NCBI GenBank assembly: GCA_030407315.1
Contig: JALQPE010002910.1
Span: 1 to 64,000 of the forward strand
Direction: 5' to 3'
Origin: Asparagopsis taxiformis
Lineage: Eukaryota; Rhodophyta; Florideophyceae; Bonnemaisoniales; Bonnemaisoniaceae
Length of the DNA: 64,000 nucleotides
Of this stretch, positions 1 to 9,044 are shown in pieces. Positions within the stretch are counted from its first letter, which is position 1. Each line of letters begins with the position of its first letter. The position numbers and the translations under genes were made by a program. The notes beneath the pieces are model-generated. The model searched no databases and was not told the DNA's origin. It saw only the letters and a list, made by a program, of their open reading frames with translations.

Positions 1-648
1 TTGCAAGTCTTGATCTGGAGCAGCCATCAGAGGTCAGCAAAAGACGTAAACCGGTTTTAGGAAAGGCCACAGGCTCATGGATTCCTAGGCCCAAGTACAT
101 TAGCTCGGCACAGATTGCTTTGCCGACCTCGAGAATCATCTTGTTCTTGAATTGATGTTCATCCATCTGCTCGAGATCGTCGCAAATCTTCTTCTTGAGA
201 TAGAGAACCTTCCCAAACGAGAGGCCTGTTGCTCTGCTGTTACCTCACCCTTGTTTCGAATCTGATGCCAGGGATCATTGGAACTGTCTTCAGCAGAAGA
301 ATGAACAGGTTTGAACTTCTGGGCGTAGAACGTGAACAGTTCATGTGCTGCGTTGCCCACAGTCGAAGAACGGAAGATACCACTGAGTACATGGGCACCC
401 AAGAGATTGAGAGTTGACCTAGCTGTTGCAAAGAACTTCTCTGCACAGCAAGCTGGACCACTGCACGCTATACAATTCATATCGGCAGCAGCTGCACTCA
501 AAATCTCCTGTCGGATTGTTTCGTACAGCTTGCTGTCGATATAGTACTTGACCCTAGAGTCTGACGGTATGGTGTTCGGGAGAATATCCATAATCCGTTC
601 ATCGACTACCCTGTCGGGGAGGGGATTTTCCTGCTCATCGCTGAACAA
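1..648 (-). pseudogene. 2OG-Fe(II) dioxygenase-like domain, copy 1 (frameshifted, runs off window)
   Basis: This is the C-terminal part of the ParB/dioxygenase gene, copy 1. An open frame of 170 codons starts at 648. Its residues from about 34 (VKYYIDSKL) align with the start of the copy 2 dioxygenase at 5031 (MKYYVNGKL), and IFRSSTVGNAAHELF matches IFKSSTTADAIHELL. Near 200-225 the homology leaves this frame: a second frame, open to the window edge, reads KKKICDDLEQ then ICAEL and AFPKTG, matching KSLCDDLED, ICAEC and AFPSTG of copy 2. This is a single-base frameshift. The predicted metal-binding motif would lie beyond position 1, so activity cannot be judged. In this copy the segment before VKYY (DEQENPLPDR ... 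SDSR) is continuous in frame with the dioxygenase part and aligns with the C-terminus of the copy 2 ParB protein. That points to an ancestral single fused gene. Confidence 0.7.
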
Positions 649-2608
649 TGGAATCTCCTCGGTTGAACGTTTTCACCGTACGGTTAGCTTCCAGTCTTCC
701 GCGCTTCGGAAGGGGCTCTTCGGACTCTTCTTCTACCTCCGACTCTGCCTGACTGTCGCCGCCAAACCGTAGACTCTCCGTTCTCTGCCGTTTCGACCTG
801 CGAAGTGTCTCGACTGGCTCATTCACCGCAAGCGGTGGTGCATTGAGAGGGAGACGGAGGAGAACAGATCCCAATTGCTTCTCAGAACCTGCCACAGTGG
901 CATCAGGGGTTCCTTGAGCCTGCTCAACTGCAGGAACGGAAGTGGCAGGAGCAGGAGGGGTAGCAGGAGGGGTGGAAGGGGCGGGAACGGAAGCGGCAGG
1001 AGGAGGGGTAGCAGGAGGGGTGGAAGGGGCGGGAACGGAAGTGGCAGGAGGAGGAGGGGTAGTAGGAGCAGGAGTAGAAGGGGTAGAGGGGTAGAAGGGG
1101 TAGAAGGGGTAGAAGGAGTAGAAGGGTAGAATGAGCACGAGGAGCAGGAGGGGTAGAAAAGGCAGGAGGGGTAGAAGGGGCAGGAGGAGTAGGACCAGAA
1201 CGGGTAGAAGGGGTAGAAGGCTCATCTGATTGGGGCGTAGATGGCTTCGGCGCATCTTCAGATGGCTGTTCATTGTGAACAATGACCCTTTGGTCTTCTT
1301 CCATGTCCACAACGCCCGTGGAAAAGCGAAGCTGCTCATACATTTCGTCGGAGACGAGAGCATGCTTCGTACCGCTGTTATCGTCGGTATTGAAGTGCAG
1401 GAGGGTCTCCGCGATACTGTTCGCAATAACAGTCTCCTTTCCTGACCCAGTGTTCTTGAGCTCGGAGTAGAAATGGTCGAGCGGAGGCTCCATCATTTTG
1501 TGAGCAGCAACCGGCTCGGACATCTTGAACACTTCAATCAAAACACGAACGAAAGGATTACCAAATCCTCTTGTCGTCCTACTCAACTGACGCAGATCTC
1601 GCATGCGTGTCCAGAGAGCTGTTATGAGCAAGATGAACCTTTGCTGATACTCCGAGCCGCGACGGAAGTCTGCCATGAAAACGAGATCCATGTTGCAGCC
1701 ATACATGTCTACGGACTGCTTGAAGACATCGTCGTTGATGTCACGGCCTTCTTTAACGGCCCTTTCCTGTTCCGCAGCGAGAATTTCCTTGGTGAACATG
1801 CTCGGTACGGAACTCCAGAACTCAAGCGCTTTGTTGTTCACAGTCCGGAAGCCTTTCGCAGCAGTCACGTGCTTGTTGATGGCTTGGTAGCCCAGTTTCG
1901 ATATCGACAACTGGCTGTCCATGATGACCTGAATGCACTTCCGATTCGGTTCACCAACATGTCCTTGGTCGTGAGCAGTTGGACCACAGAACACACTCGG
2001 TCTGCCAAAGAAACAAGGGCAACATCATGCGTGAGTGTGTTTGCTTGAATGGACAGCCCGAGTACTTCAAAAGGTGTGAAGTACTCATCGGAAACTTCTT
2101 CTGTCCCTGGGCGCCTGATCAAAGCCACATCGATGTTCCTGAATGACGCAGCATACGGATGTTGCCCTTCCGGGTCTTCACGAATGCACTTCTGGAGAGC
2201 CGCAACGCGATGGCCACCATCGATGTAGAACGTTTGAAGGGTGGGGGTTGTGCTGCCTTCACTGGGAAGGAGCATTTTGCAGGCAAGGATTCGGGAGATT
2301 GAGGAGGTGAATCCTTCCCTCAGGAACTTCTCCTTCAGCTCAAGCACTCTCCCTTCCCTAATATGACGAGAGAATAGGGGGGGTCTGTGCAAATCCAAGG
2401 GAGACAGCCTGTGGTCAGCTTTGGGACAGTCTGACAACTGAACCTCGGCGGTGACAGAGTTATCGTGACCAGGGCTGCGAGAAGGGGCGCGAGAGCGAGA
2501 AGGGGCGCGAGAGCGAGAAGGGGCGCGAGAGCGAGCGGAGGCCCGACCGCGAGTCGAAGCGCGAGCAGGGGCGGGGGCAGAGGGTTTGGAGCGAGTGCGA
2601 GGAGCCAT
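635..2608 (-). pseudogene. ParB/sulfiredoxin-fold domain protein, copy 1 (frameshifted)
   Basis: The likely start is the ATG at 2608. It opens a basic N-terminus with three RAPSRS repeats; the same frame upstream of it shows no homology to copy 2. The ParB/Srx-type region includes SPLDLHRPP, a helix, EGFTSSI and the signature IDGGHRVAAL at about 2220-2230. Homology to copy 2 then changes frame near 1940-1960: LADRVCSVVQLLTTKD is in frame 1 and KGFRTVNNKALEFWSSVPSMF in frame 2. It changes again near 1085-1135 inside Pro/Ser/Thr-rich repeats (ATSVPAPSTPP type), and once more near 645-670. The tail is acidic, then basic (EVEEESEEPLPKRGR), like a nuclear protein. With at least three frame breaks next to retrotransposon ORFs over 1500 codons that are intact, decay is more likely than sequencing error. 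The ParB fold is recognised by motif only; the central conserved region (FWSSVPSMF, ALWTRMRDLR) has no family I can name. Confidence 0.65.
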
Positions 2609-2610
2609 TG

Positions 2611-3045
2611 AAGGATGATGGAAAGCAGGAATGGAGAGAAGCTTGATTGAGTGTACGACCCCGATAACGACGATACAGAGACGATTAAGATAGATTATTT
2701 CGCTACTGCAGTCTGATAAAGGATCAAACGTGAACAATCCGTTCAACTCTGATTTCAATTTTTGTTTATTTCTAGACCACTTGACTCAGATCAAGAGTAA
2801 TACTCGAAATTCAGTTAATTTCTGCGGCCAAATACAATCGCTATACGACGAGTTCACACTCAAAGTGGCTAAACAGGTACGAGTTGGTCATGGTGATTAC
2901 CCCAAAACCACTCAAGTAATAACTACATAATGCTGAAGTCACATACTTCCCAGCATTTTGCACCAACTCGTGGAGCTGATGCGTACATACCAATGCATCT
3001 GTATTCAACATGAACCACGAATAAGTGGGCTTCGGCCAATGAGTG
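2611..3045. other. Region upstream of copy 1, no gene seen
   Basis: This AT-richer intergenic stretch lies between the copy 1 start and the repeat array. Only short chance open frames are present. The last 50 bases already carry fragments of the array (CCAATGAGTGCACTGCACCTGG), so the array decays gradually toward the gene. Confidence 0.5.
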
Positions 3046-3780
3046 CACTGCACCTGGCTTGAGAAACTAGGAATAATACCCGGTATTATTTTGGCCTCCC
3101 AAACGCCAGGTGCACCAACGCCATTGGCCGGTGGTAGTTTGGACAACCTCGGCCAATGGGTTGGTGCACTTGGTCTATACCGACCCAAAATAATACCGGG
3201 TATTATTTTGGCCTCCCAAACGCCAGGTGCACCAACGCCATTGGCCGAGGGTATCGGCTACCACCGGCCAATGGGGTTGGTGCACTTGGTCTATATCGAC
3301 CCAAAATAATACCGGGTATTATTTTGGCCTCCAAAAGCCAGGTGCACCAACGCCATTGGCCGGTGGTAGTTTGGACAACCTCGGCCAATGGGGTTGGTGC
3401 ACTTGGTCTATACCCCCAAAATAATACCGGGTATTATTTTGGCCTCCCAAACGCCAGGTGCACCAACGCCATTGGCCGGGGTATCCGGCTACCACCGGCC
3501 AATGGGGTTGGTGCACTTGGTCTATACCGACCCAAAATAATACCGGGTATTATTTTGGCCTCCCAAAAGCCAGGTGCACCAACGCCATTGGCCGGTGGTA
3601 GTTTGGCAACCTCGGCCAATGGGGTTGGTGCACTTGGTCTATACCGACCCAAAATAATACCGGTATTATTTTGGCCTCCCAAAAGCCAGGTGCACCAACG
3701 CCATTGGCTGAGGTTATCCGGAGTACCCCCAGGCAATGGGGTTGGTGCACTTGGTCTACACCCACCCAACTTTATACCCG
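3046..3780. repeat. Tandem array 1: six ~116-bp palindromic units in alternating orientation
   Basis: A near-perfect 27-bp palindrome (centre ATACCGGGTATTATTTT) recurs at about 3068, 3184, 3301, 3416, 3531 and 3648. Between cores each unit is a long stem-loop: GCCAGGTGCACCAACGCCAT on the left arm is the inverse of the right arm (ATGGGGTTGGTGCACTTGG). The loops alternate strictly between type A (GTGGTAGTTTGGACAACCT) and type B (GGGTATCCGGCTACCAC), and B resembles the reverse complement of A. Successive units are therefore inverted relative to each other. Long open frames through the array are repeat artefacts. The array lies 440 bp upstream of the copy 1 start. Confidence 0.9.
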
Positions 3781-4092
3781 GCCAGACTCCTGTTCTCAGG
3801 AACTGAAAATTTTACCGGGGATAGTAAACGATGTATTATAATACCAGGTTTTACTATCTGCTATCGTTTCTCGCATCTAATGAAGAGGTTTAGAATTTGC
3901 AGCTCTTGTAGCTAGAGCTTTCTGTGGAGAATAGCTTTCTGCATGTGGTGTTTGTTACATTTGTGAAGTTGATCTGACTATATAAAGAATCCATGCAGTA
4001 TCTCTTTTATCATGTTCTATTGGAATTGTGTTTATTACTCTACGGATTCATACCCAACTAAGGCTTCAACACGGCTGGACAGATGCCCTTCA
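3781..4092. other. Intergenic, downstream of copy 2
   Basis: The array ends in degenerate fragments (TTTATACCCGGCCAGACTCC), followed by an imperfect inverted pair, GGGGATAGTAAACGAT and GGTTTTACTATC, around 3820-3870. No gene is seen. The 3' end of the minus-strand dioxygenase lies to the right. Confidence 0.5.
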
Positions 4093-5031
4093 TCACTTCA
4101 ATTTCGAATTGCCCTCCCAATGTCCAACGACATATTCTCCTTCTTCACTTTGATGCTGCTCAGTTTTGAGGAATATGTGAGATCGGATCGGGAACTTGTA
4201 TTGAAGACCCTTATTGCTCTCAAATCCTTCCTCGTGGTGATAAACATCCCCTCGGCAGACAAGAACAGAATATGGTGGTACTTCACACCTCTTCATTGGA
4301 ACTCTGTATAACTCTCTGTTGGGATGGGATAAACAGACATGACTGTAGGGTGCAAGCACGAGGCCGAATCCATCTGCGCCGCTTGACATCATGAAGTAGG
4401 ATGGCGGAGAAGGGGGACTGTTAACTTCATCGATTCCCACTTCATAGTCTGTATGTCCAGCACGAGGTTTAGTCCGCTCTCCAGTCAGCACTAAAGTAGT
4501 TCCAGTGCTGGGGAAGGCCATCGGGTCCTTCCCACTAGTCCTCAATTCCAAACATTCCGCACAAATACCTAGACCGAGCTCAACAATCATCTTCTTCCGA
4601 TAGAGATTATTATTGTTATCCTCGAGGTCATCACATAAGCTCTTCCGCTTTGTTATAAAGATTCCTCTGCCCTTCTCACCTTCTTCATCAGAGTTTTTCC
4701 CATCCATCATAGCCATGCACCACGGTGTCCAGTCCGGATCTCTGCGGGTGTCACCGGATTCAGAGTTCTTCTTGGCATCCTCGAGACGTTCCTCAAACAA
4801 CGCAGAAAAATGAAGGAGCAGTTCGTGGATCGCATCTGCAGTAGTAGAAGACTTGAATATTCCGTCCAGAATTGTAAACCCAACCAAGTCTATTTCATTT
4901 CGTTTCTCTCGGAAATAAGCCCTCGAGAGAAACTCAGCGGAAACATTTTGTGCCGAATAGGCACTCGCTGCTGCTTCAGCGACCTCGGCTCGAAGCGTAT
5001 CGACCAGTTTCCCATTCACATAGTATTTCAT
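4093..5031 (-). CDS. Predicted 2-oxoglutarate/Fe(II)-dependent dioxygenase-like protein, copy 2
   Basis: This frame has 312 codons. The N-terminal 90 residues are helical and conserved in copy 1. The C-terminal half has the layout of a double-stranded beta-helix 2OG-Fe(II) oxygenase: H193-T-D195 (in KPRAGHTDYEV), strands with hydrophobic alternation (GLVLAPYSHVCL, YSVLVCRGD), a distal histidine at 265/266 in RGDVYHHEEG, and R283 in FPIRSHIFL, which would hold 2-oxoglutarate. Spacing fits the HxD...H...R pattern. Such enzymes hydroxylate or oxidise nucleic acids, proteins or small molecules, and the substrate here is unknown. Its ATG overlaps the stop of the upstream ParB-domain ORF by 4 nt (ATGA). 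Copy 1 shows the two parts in one frame, so the ATG may be an internal Met of a frameshifted fusion rather than a true start. The assignment rests on motif reading only. Confidence 0.6.
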   Translation of the reverse strand: MKYYVNGKLVDTLRAEVAEAAASAYSAQNVSAEFLSRAYFREKRNEIDLVGFTILDGIFKSSTTADAIHELLLHFSALFEERLEDAKKNSESGDTRRDPDWTPWCMAMMDGKNSDEEGEKGRGIFITKRKSLCDDLEDNNNNLYRKKMIVELGLGICAECLELRTSGKDPMAFPSTGTTLVLTGERTKPRAGHTDYEVGIDEVNSPPSPPSYFMMSSGADGFGLVLAPYSHVCLSHPNRELYRVPMKRCEVPPYSVLVCRGDVYHHEEGFESNKGLQYKFPIRSHIFLKTEQHQSEEGEYVVGHWEGNSKLK

Positions 5032-7616
5032 CGACTGTCGGGATGAATGATAACAGGCAGTTTCGCTTCTATACCTTCCTCCACATCTTTGTCAGGGACA
5101 TCATTTTGTTGCCTGTCCGAATACTGACCTCCTTGAACCGCGTGGACTGCAGCGTCTTTGCCGGATTGCAAATTTGCGTCTTCACGCATCTTTTGCTTCT
5201 TCTTCTGCCGCGGCCTGCTGGTATCCTCTCCCACCAGGTCAATAACCTCTTGAGGGGTGACATCCACCAATTTCCGTTTGGATCGTAGAATCATTGGCGG
5301 CGTCTCCGTATTCCTCGGCTTTGCCTTTAAGGGCACGAAACCACTGCTGTGCTTGGCTGTCATCAACTTCCTAGGCGTAGAACTGGTAACAGGTGTTTCC
5401 GTGTCCTCCAGCTCAGGTAAAACAGGTAGGCCGACATCCGCTGTAGATAACATAGCGTCTCCAGTGCCATCACCCTGATTTCGTACACCTTTCATCGGGT
5501 CCTCCGTTGTCCTTCCAGAAGAATGTTCGGGACATTCTTCGCGGACATCTTTCGTTCCAGACCCATCGCTCTTCCTAGATTCAGGACCTCCTTCACCATC
5601 TCGACCAGTTCTTGGATGACCAACTGACATATTCGCCGGCGACTTTCCACCCTGCTCTGGTCTGAGCGTGGCACTTCCGGCTGCCACTGGGCTAGGTGAT
5701 TGTTGCAGGTCATTTTCATCACCGTGGTCATTTCTTCCTCGATTTGCACCAGCTGGTTCAAGCTCTGGAGTTCCTACGTTCTTCTGCAACACATCCCCAA
5801 CTTCACAATCTCCAGGTTTCGAAGAATTGTTCTCGGTAGGCGCAGTAGGCACTGCGCGGTCCGTTGTAACCTGCTTTGCGCTTTCGGAATCTGCCGCTTT
5901 CCCTGTCGCCTCTTCACCAACCTGTGTTGCAGCACCGACCTCAGCGTTAACACGATCCGATATTTCCAGACTGCCCTGTGTCTGCTGTTGGGTAAGTACA
6001 TTTGGACTCTGTACCACGTCCGAGCGATCAATGGCAGCATTTGAAGTATCACCATACGATGCGGATTGTTGTCGTGGTTGAGGTGCAGTATTCCCTTCCA
6101 AGGATTTTCGCCTAGTCCGCCTTTCCTGCACACCTATTTCAGGCGCGACGGAATGGTCGAGAGAGTCATCCGATAGAATTGGGCCGTTGAAAACCACATA
6201 ACGGATTTCTTTCATCATAGACCGCGTCAATGCTGCACGTATACCTCTCCCAGTTGGTGCGTCGGAAGGATAGAAATCTTTGAGGACAGTCAAAATGCGA
6301 TATCGTATGGTTTTTCGTGTTCGTCCACCTGGCTCCGGTACTTCATGTAACTTCCTGAAACATGGATGAGGTGAGGAATGCCAGGAGTTTTCTTTCCGTA
6401 CAGCTTTCTCAAGTATGTCATATATTTCACACATGCTGTAGCACCACTTTTGCGCGCATGTCTTTAGACTTATACCACCATCTCCTTTCCTACGTTTCCA
6501 CATCGTCCACATTGCAGTGAGCTCTAGAATGACAAGTTTGGTGTCCACCGAAGCTTTTCGAAACGCAGAAGCGAATAGGACGTCCACAGTGCATCCCTGC
6601 ATATTCTTCGAGTCTGGCGGACTAGTTTCAGTTGCAAATCGACTTGGGATAGCTGACCAATGTTCGAACGCCGGGTTATTTACGTCTCCGAAGCCCTGCG
6701 CAATCGAAACGTACTTCATCATGATTCCTTCCTGACAACCTGGAATGACCTTGTTCTCGACTACAACTTTTGTGCACACATTTACCTTCGCCTTCATCAA
6801 GCCCTTCATCATCATGAACTTCATGACCGTACAGACGTGGTCAGCAATAGAAACTTCTATCACGTCATGAGTCTTTTCGTTCAGCTTCTGCGATATTCGC
6901 ATCACTTCAAGAGGATGAAACATTTCACGGGTTCCAGGTGGTCGGATGAAGTCAACGCTAATGCTCCTCAGTCTCCATCGATCAGCAACTGTCGGTTTGT
7001 TTTCCACAATCGACTGCAAAGCGCTGATACGATGACCTCCATCAATGCACTGCAGTTTCTTCCGTCCGTCTGACCCCATTGTTTCACAGATGGTCATTCG
7101 GGTGCCAGTTTCCAGAAACCCCTCGGTAGATATTTTGCTGACCAGATCGCGCACTCTGGCCTCCTGCACAAGACGAGAAGTTGATTCCGGTTTGGCAACA
7201 TCTAGCGGATTGATCATTTTAGGTTCAGTCCTGCATTCGACAATGTTGATGTCAATCCCCATCACAGACTCTTCTGATGCTTCCATGCCAGCAGGACTCC
7301 CCTCGCCTTCACGGACGTTAGACCTCTCCCTGTTTTTCGATTTCACCGTCCCAGGAGTAGATGGAAAGCGTAGAGTGTTTTTCCCAGATGGTGATATATC
7401 ACCAAGGGTTTTTGCTGCCTCTATCATGGCAGCGTCTGCTCCCTGAATGGGTGTCTGGCTATCTGCCGTCTCCCTTCCCGCTGCAGACGGAGTCCCTCCA
7501 TCACCAGAACCTCCGGAGGGTGTTTTATCACCGCCTACCGTCGTTGCAAGTCTCTCTGCAACGCTTTCGACGGTATCCTTTGGTTCCGCAGCGCGCTCAG
7601 TGTCGCTTCCGGCCAT
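5028..7616 (-). CDS. ParB/sulfiredoxin-fold domain protein, copy 2 (862 aa)
   Basis: Residues 1-115 are low-complexity and polar. Residues ~120-270 look like a ParB N-terminal/sulfiredoxin-type domain: INPLDVAKPESTSRLVQEA, a helix, ISTEGFLETG, then CIDGGHRISAL at 191-200 (the GxHR element of the fold), then SVDFIRPPGTREMFHPLEV and HDVIEVSIADHVC. Residues ~270-480 form a second conserved region shared with copy 1 (AFEHWSAIPSRFA, ELTAMWTMWKRRK) that may be helical. Residues ~480-800 are a long disordered Ser/Thr/Gln/Glu-rich tail. A basic patch near the end (RPRQKKKQKM) suggests nuclear targeting. Known ParB-fold proteins are CTPase DNA clamps or nucleases, while sulfiredoxins reduce peroxiredoxins; the catalytic cysteine of sulfiredoxin (GGCHR) is absent here. 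The stop overlaps the next ORF by ATGA, and array 2 lies 250 bp upstream. Confidence 0.65.
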   Translation of the reverse strand: MAGSDTERAAEPKDTVESVAERLATTVGGDKTPSGGSGDGGTPSAAGRETADSQTPIQGADAAMIEAAKTLGDISPSGKNTLRFPSTPGTVKSKNRERSNVREGEGSPAGMEASEESVMGIDINIVECRTEPKMINPLDVAKPESTSRLVQEARVRDLVSKISTEGFLETGTRMTICETMGSDGRKKLQCIDGGHRISALQSIVENKPTVADRWRLRSISVDFIRPPGTREMFHPLEVMRISQKLNEKTHDVIEVSIADHVCTVMKFMMMKGLMKAKVNVCTKVVVENKVIPGCQEGIMMKYVSIAQGFGDVNNPAFEHWSAIPSRFATETSPPDSKNMQGCTVDVLFASAFRKASVDTKLVILELTAMWTMWKRRKGDGGISLKTCAQKWCYSMCEIYDILEKAVRKENSWHSSPHPCFRKLHEVPEPGGRTRKTIRYRILTVLKDFYPSDAPTGRGIRAALTRSMMKEIRYVVFNGPILSDDSLDHSVAPEIGVQERRTRRKSLEGNTAPQPRQQSASYGDTSNAAIDRSDVVQSPNVLTQQQTQGSLEISDRVNAEVGAATQVGEEATGKAADSESAKQVTTDRAVPTAPTENNSSKPGDCEVGDVLQKNVGTPELEPAGANRGRNDHGDENDLQQSPSPVAAGSATLRPEQGGKSPANMSVGHPRTGRDGEGGPESRKSDGSGTKDVREECPEHSSGRTTEDPMKGVRNQGDGTGDAMLSTADVGLPVLPELEDTETPVTSSTPRKLMTAKHSSGFVPLKAKPRNTETPPMILRSKRKLVDVTPQEVIDLVGEDTSRPRQKKKQKMREDANLQSGKDAAVHAVQGGQYSDRQQNDVPDKDVEEGIEAKLPVIIHPDSR

Positions 7617-7865
7617 TGCAAAGATTTGGACGCGTAGAGAAGCCGTTCAGGATGACAAAGACACCTTTTCTCTCCGACTACACGATCAAGAGATATTCCT
7701 CTTTCAAGGTGGTATTTGGCGGGAAACGATCTCCCTACACGTTTAAACGTGAAATATCAGTTATTGATTCACCTTCCACGCGCTCCAATTGTATTCGGCC
7801 ATCTGTCATTCCTCGACGAAGGACTTCCCACACACAATTCCTTCGTTCCCAAAACCATCCCATTG

Positions 7866-8792
7866 CCATGAATCATAGTACTCCACTTGTCACTGGAGCC
7901 AGAAAACTATACGGGTATTTTTCCACTGCATTGGCCAGGTGCCGGTCCCCATTGGCAGCAGACAGCAATCAGTCACAATACTCCACTTGTCACTGGAGCC
8001 AGAAAACTTACCGGTATTATTTTCCACTGCATTGGCCAGGTGCCGGCTCCCCATTGGCCAGCAGACAGCCATCAGTCACAATACTCCACTTGTCACTGGA
8101 GCCAGAAAACTATACCGGGTATTATTTTCCACTGCATTGGCCAGGTGCCGGCTCCCCATTGGCAGCAGACAGCAATCAGTCACAATACTCCACTGTCACT
8201 GGAGCCAGAAAACTATACCGGGTATTATTTTCCACTGCATTGGCCAGGTGCCGGCTCCCCATTGGCAGCAGACAGCAATCAGTCACAATACTCCACTTGT
8301 CACTGGAGCCAGAAAACTATACCGGGTATTATTTTCCACTGCATTGGCCAGGTGCCGGCTCCCCATTGGCAGCAGACAGCAATCAGTCACAATACTCCAC
8401 TTGTCACTGGAGCCAGAAACTATACCGGGTATTATTTTCCACTGCATTGGCCAGGTGCCGGCTCCCCATTGGCAGCAGACAGCAATCAGTCACAATACTC
8501 CACTTGTCACTGGAGCCAGAAAACTATACCGGGTATTATTTTCCACTGCATTGGCCAGGTGCCGGCTCCCCATGGCCAGCAGACAGCCATCAGTCACAAT
8601 ACTCCACTTGTCACTGGAGCCAGAAAATTATACCGGGTATTATTTTCCACTGCATTGGCCAGGTGCCGGCTCCCCATTGGCCAGCAGACAGCCATCAGTC
8701 ACAATACTCCACTTGTCACTGGAGCCAGAAAATTATACCGGGTATTATTTTCCACTTCATTGGCCAGGTGCCAGCTCTCCATTGGATTATGC
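7866..8792. repeat. Tandem array 2: nine ~104-bp units
   Basis: The phrase CACTGGAGCCAG starts units at 7891, 7991, 8094, 8197, 8301, 8405, 8508, 8612 and 8717, a period of about 104 bp. Each unit carries TATACCGGGTATTATTTT, then CATTGGCCAGGTGCCGGCTC, then CCCATTGGC and a spacer (CAGACAGCAATCAGTCACAA). GGAGCC and GGCTCC are inverted across the core. The core and the GCCAGGTGC/CATTGGC elements are the same as in array 1 although the rest differs. Units vary by small indels, and the first and last are the most diverged. The array lies 250 bp upstream of the copy 2 ParB-domain start and just 3' of the transposase gene. Confidence 0.92.
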
Positions 8793-9044
8793 GAACTCAA
8801 CTTTGTGGAACTAGGAGTCCTGCAACTCGCGGCTCCATCTCTAGTACCAATGGCATCATACGTACGTAAGTGCGTACGCTCTTCGCAAAACACACTTTAT
8901 TTGTGCGCATGGAACAAAATCCCACACTATTCTTCAAACGACATGTACAAATTTTGTATAGCATTTGTTGGAAGACTTGATCAGGACTGCTGCTAAATGA
9001 ATTACGAAAGTTTACTGATGTATAAAACACTGTGCTGGAACACT

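Noticed and set aside
875..1445. Gly/Arg-rich plus-strand frames opposite the Pro-rich segment of copy 1
   Set aside because: They are antisense shadows of the Pro/Ser/Thr repeat of the ParB-domain pseudogene.
3043..3806. Open frames on both strands through array 1
   Set aside because: They are repeat-derived, repeating the same peptide (NGVGALGLYRPK) with no gene-like start.
7866..8792. CRISPR-like array
   Set aside because: The whole ~104-bp unit is repeated; there are no unique spacers between short repeats, and the setting is eukaryotic.
7361..8996. Long open frames (502, 369 and 291 codons) through array 2
   Set aside because: They only translate the tandem repeat in three frames, because the unit length keeps the frames free of stops.
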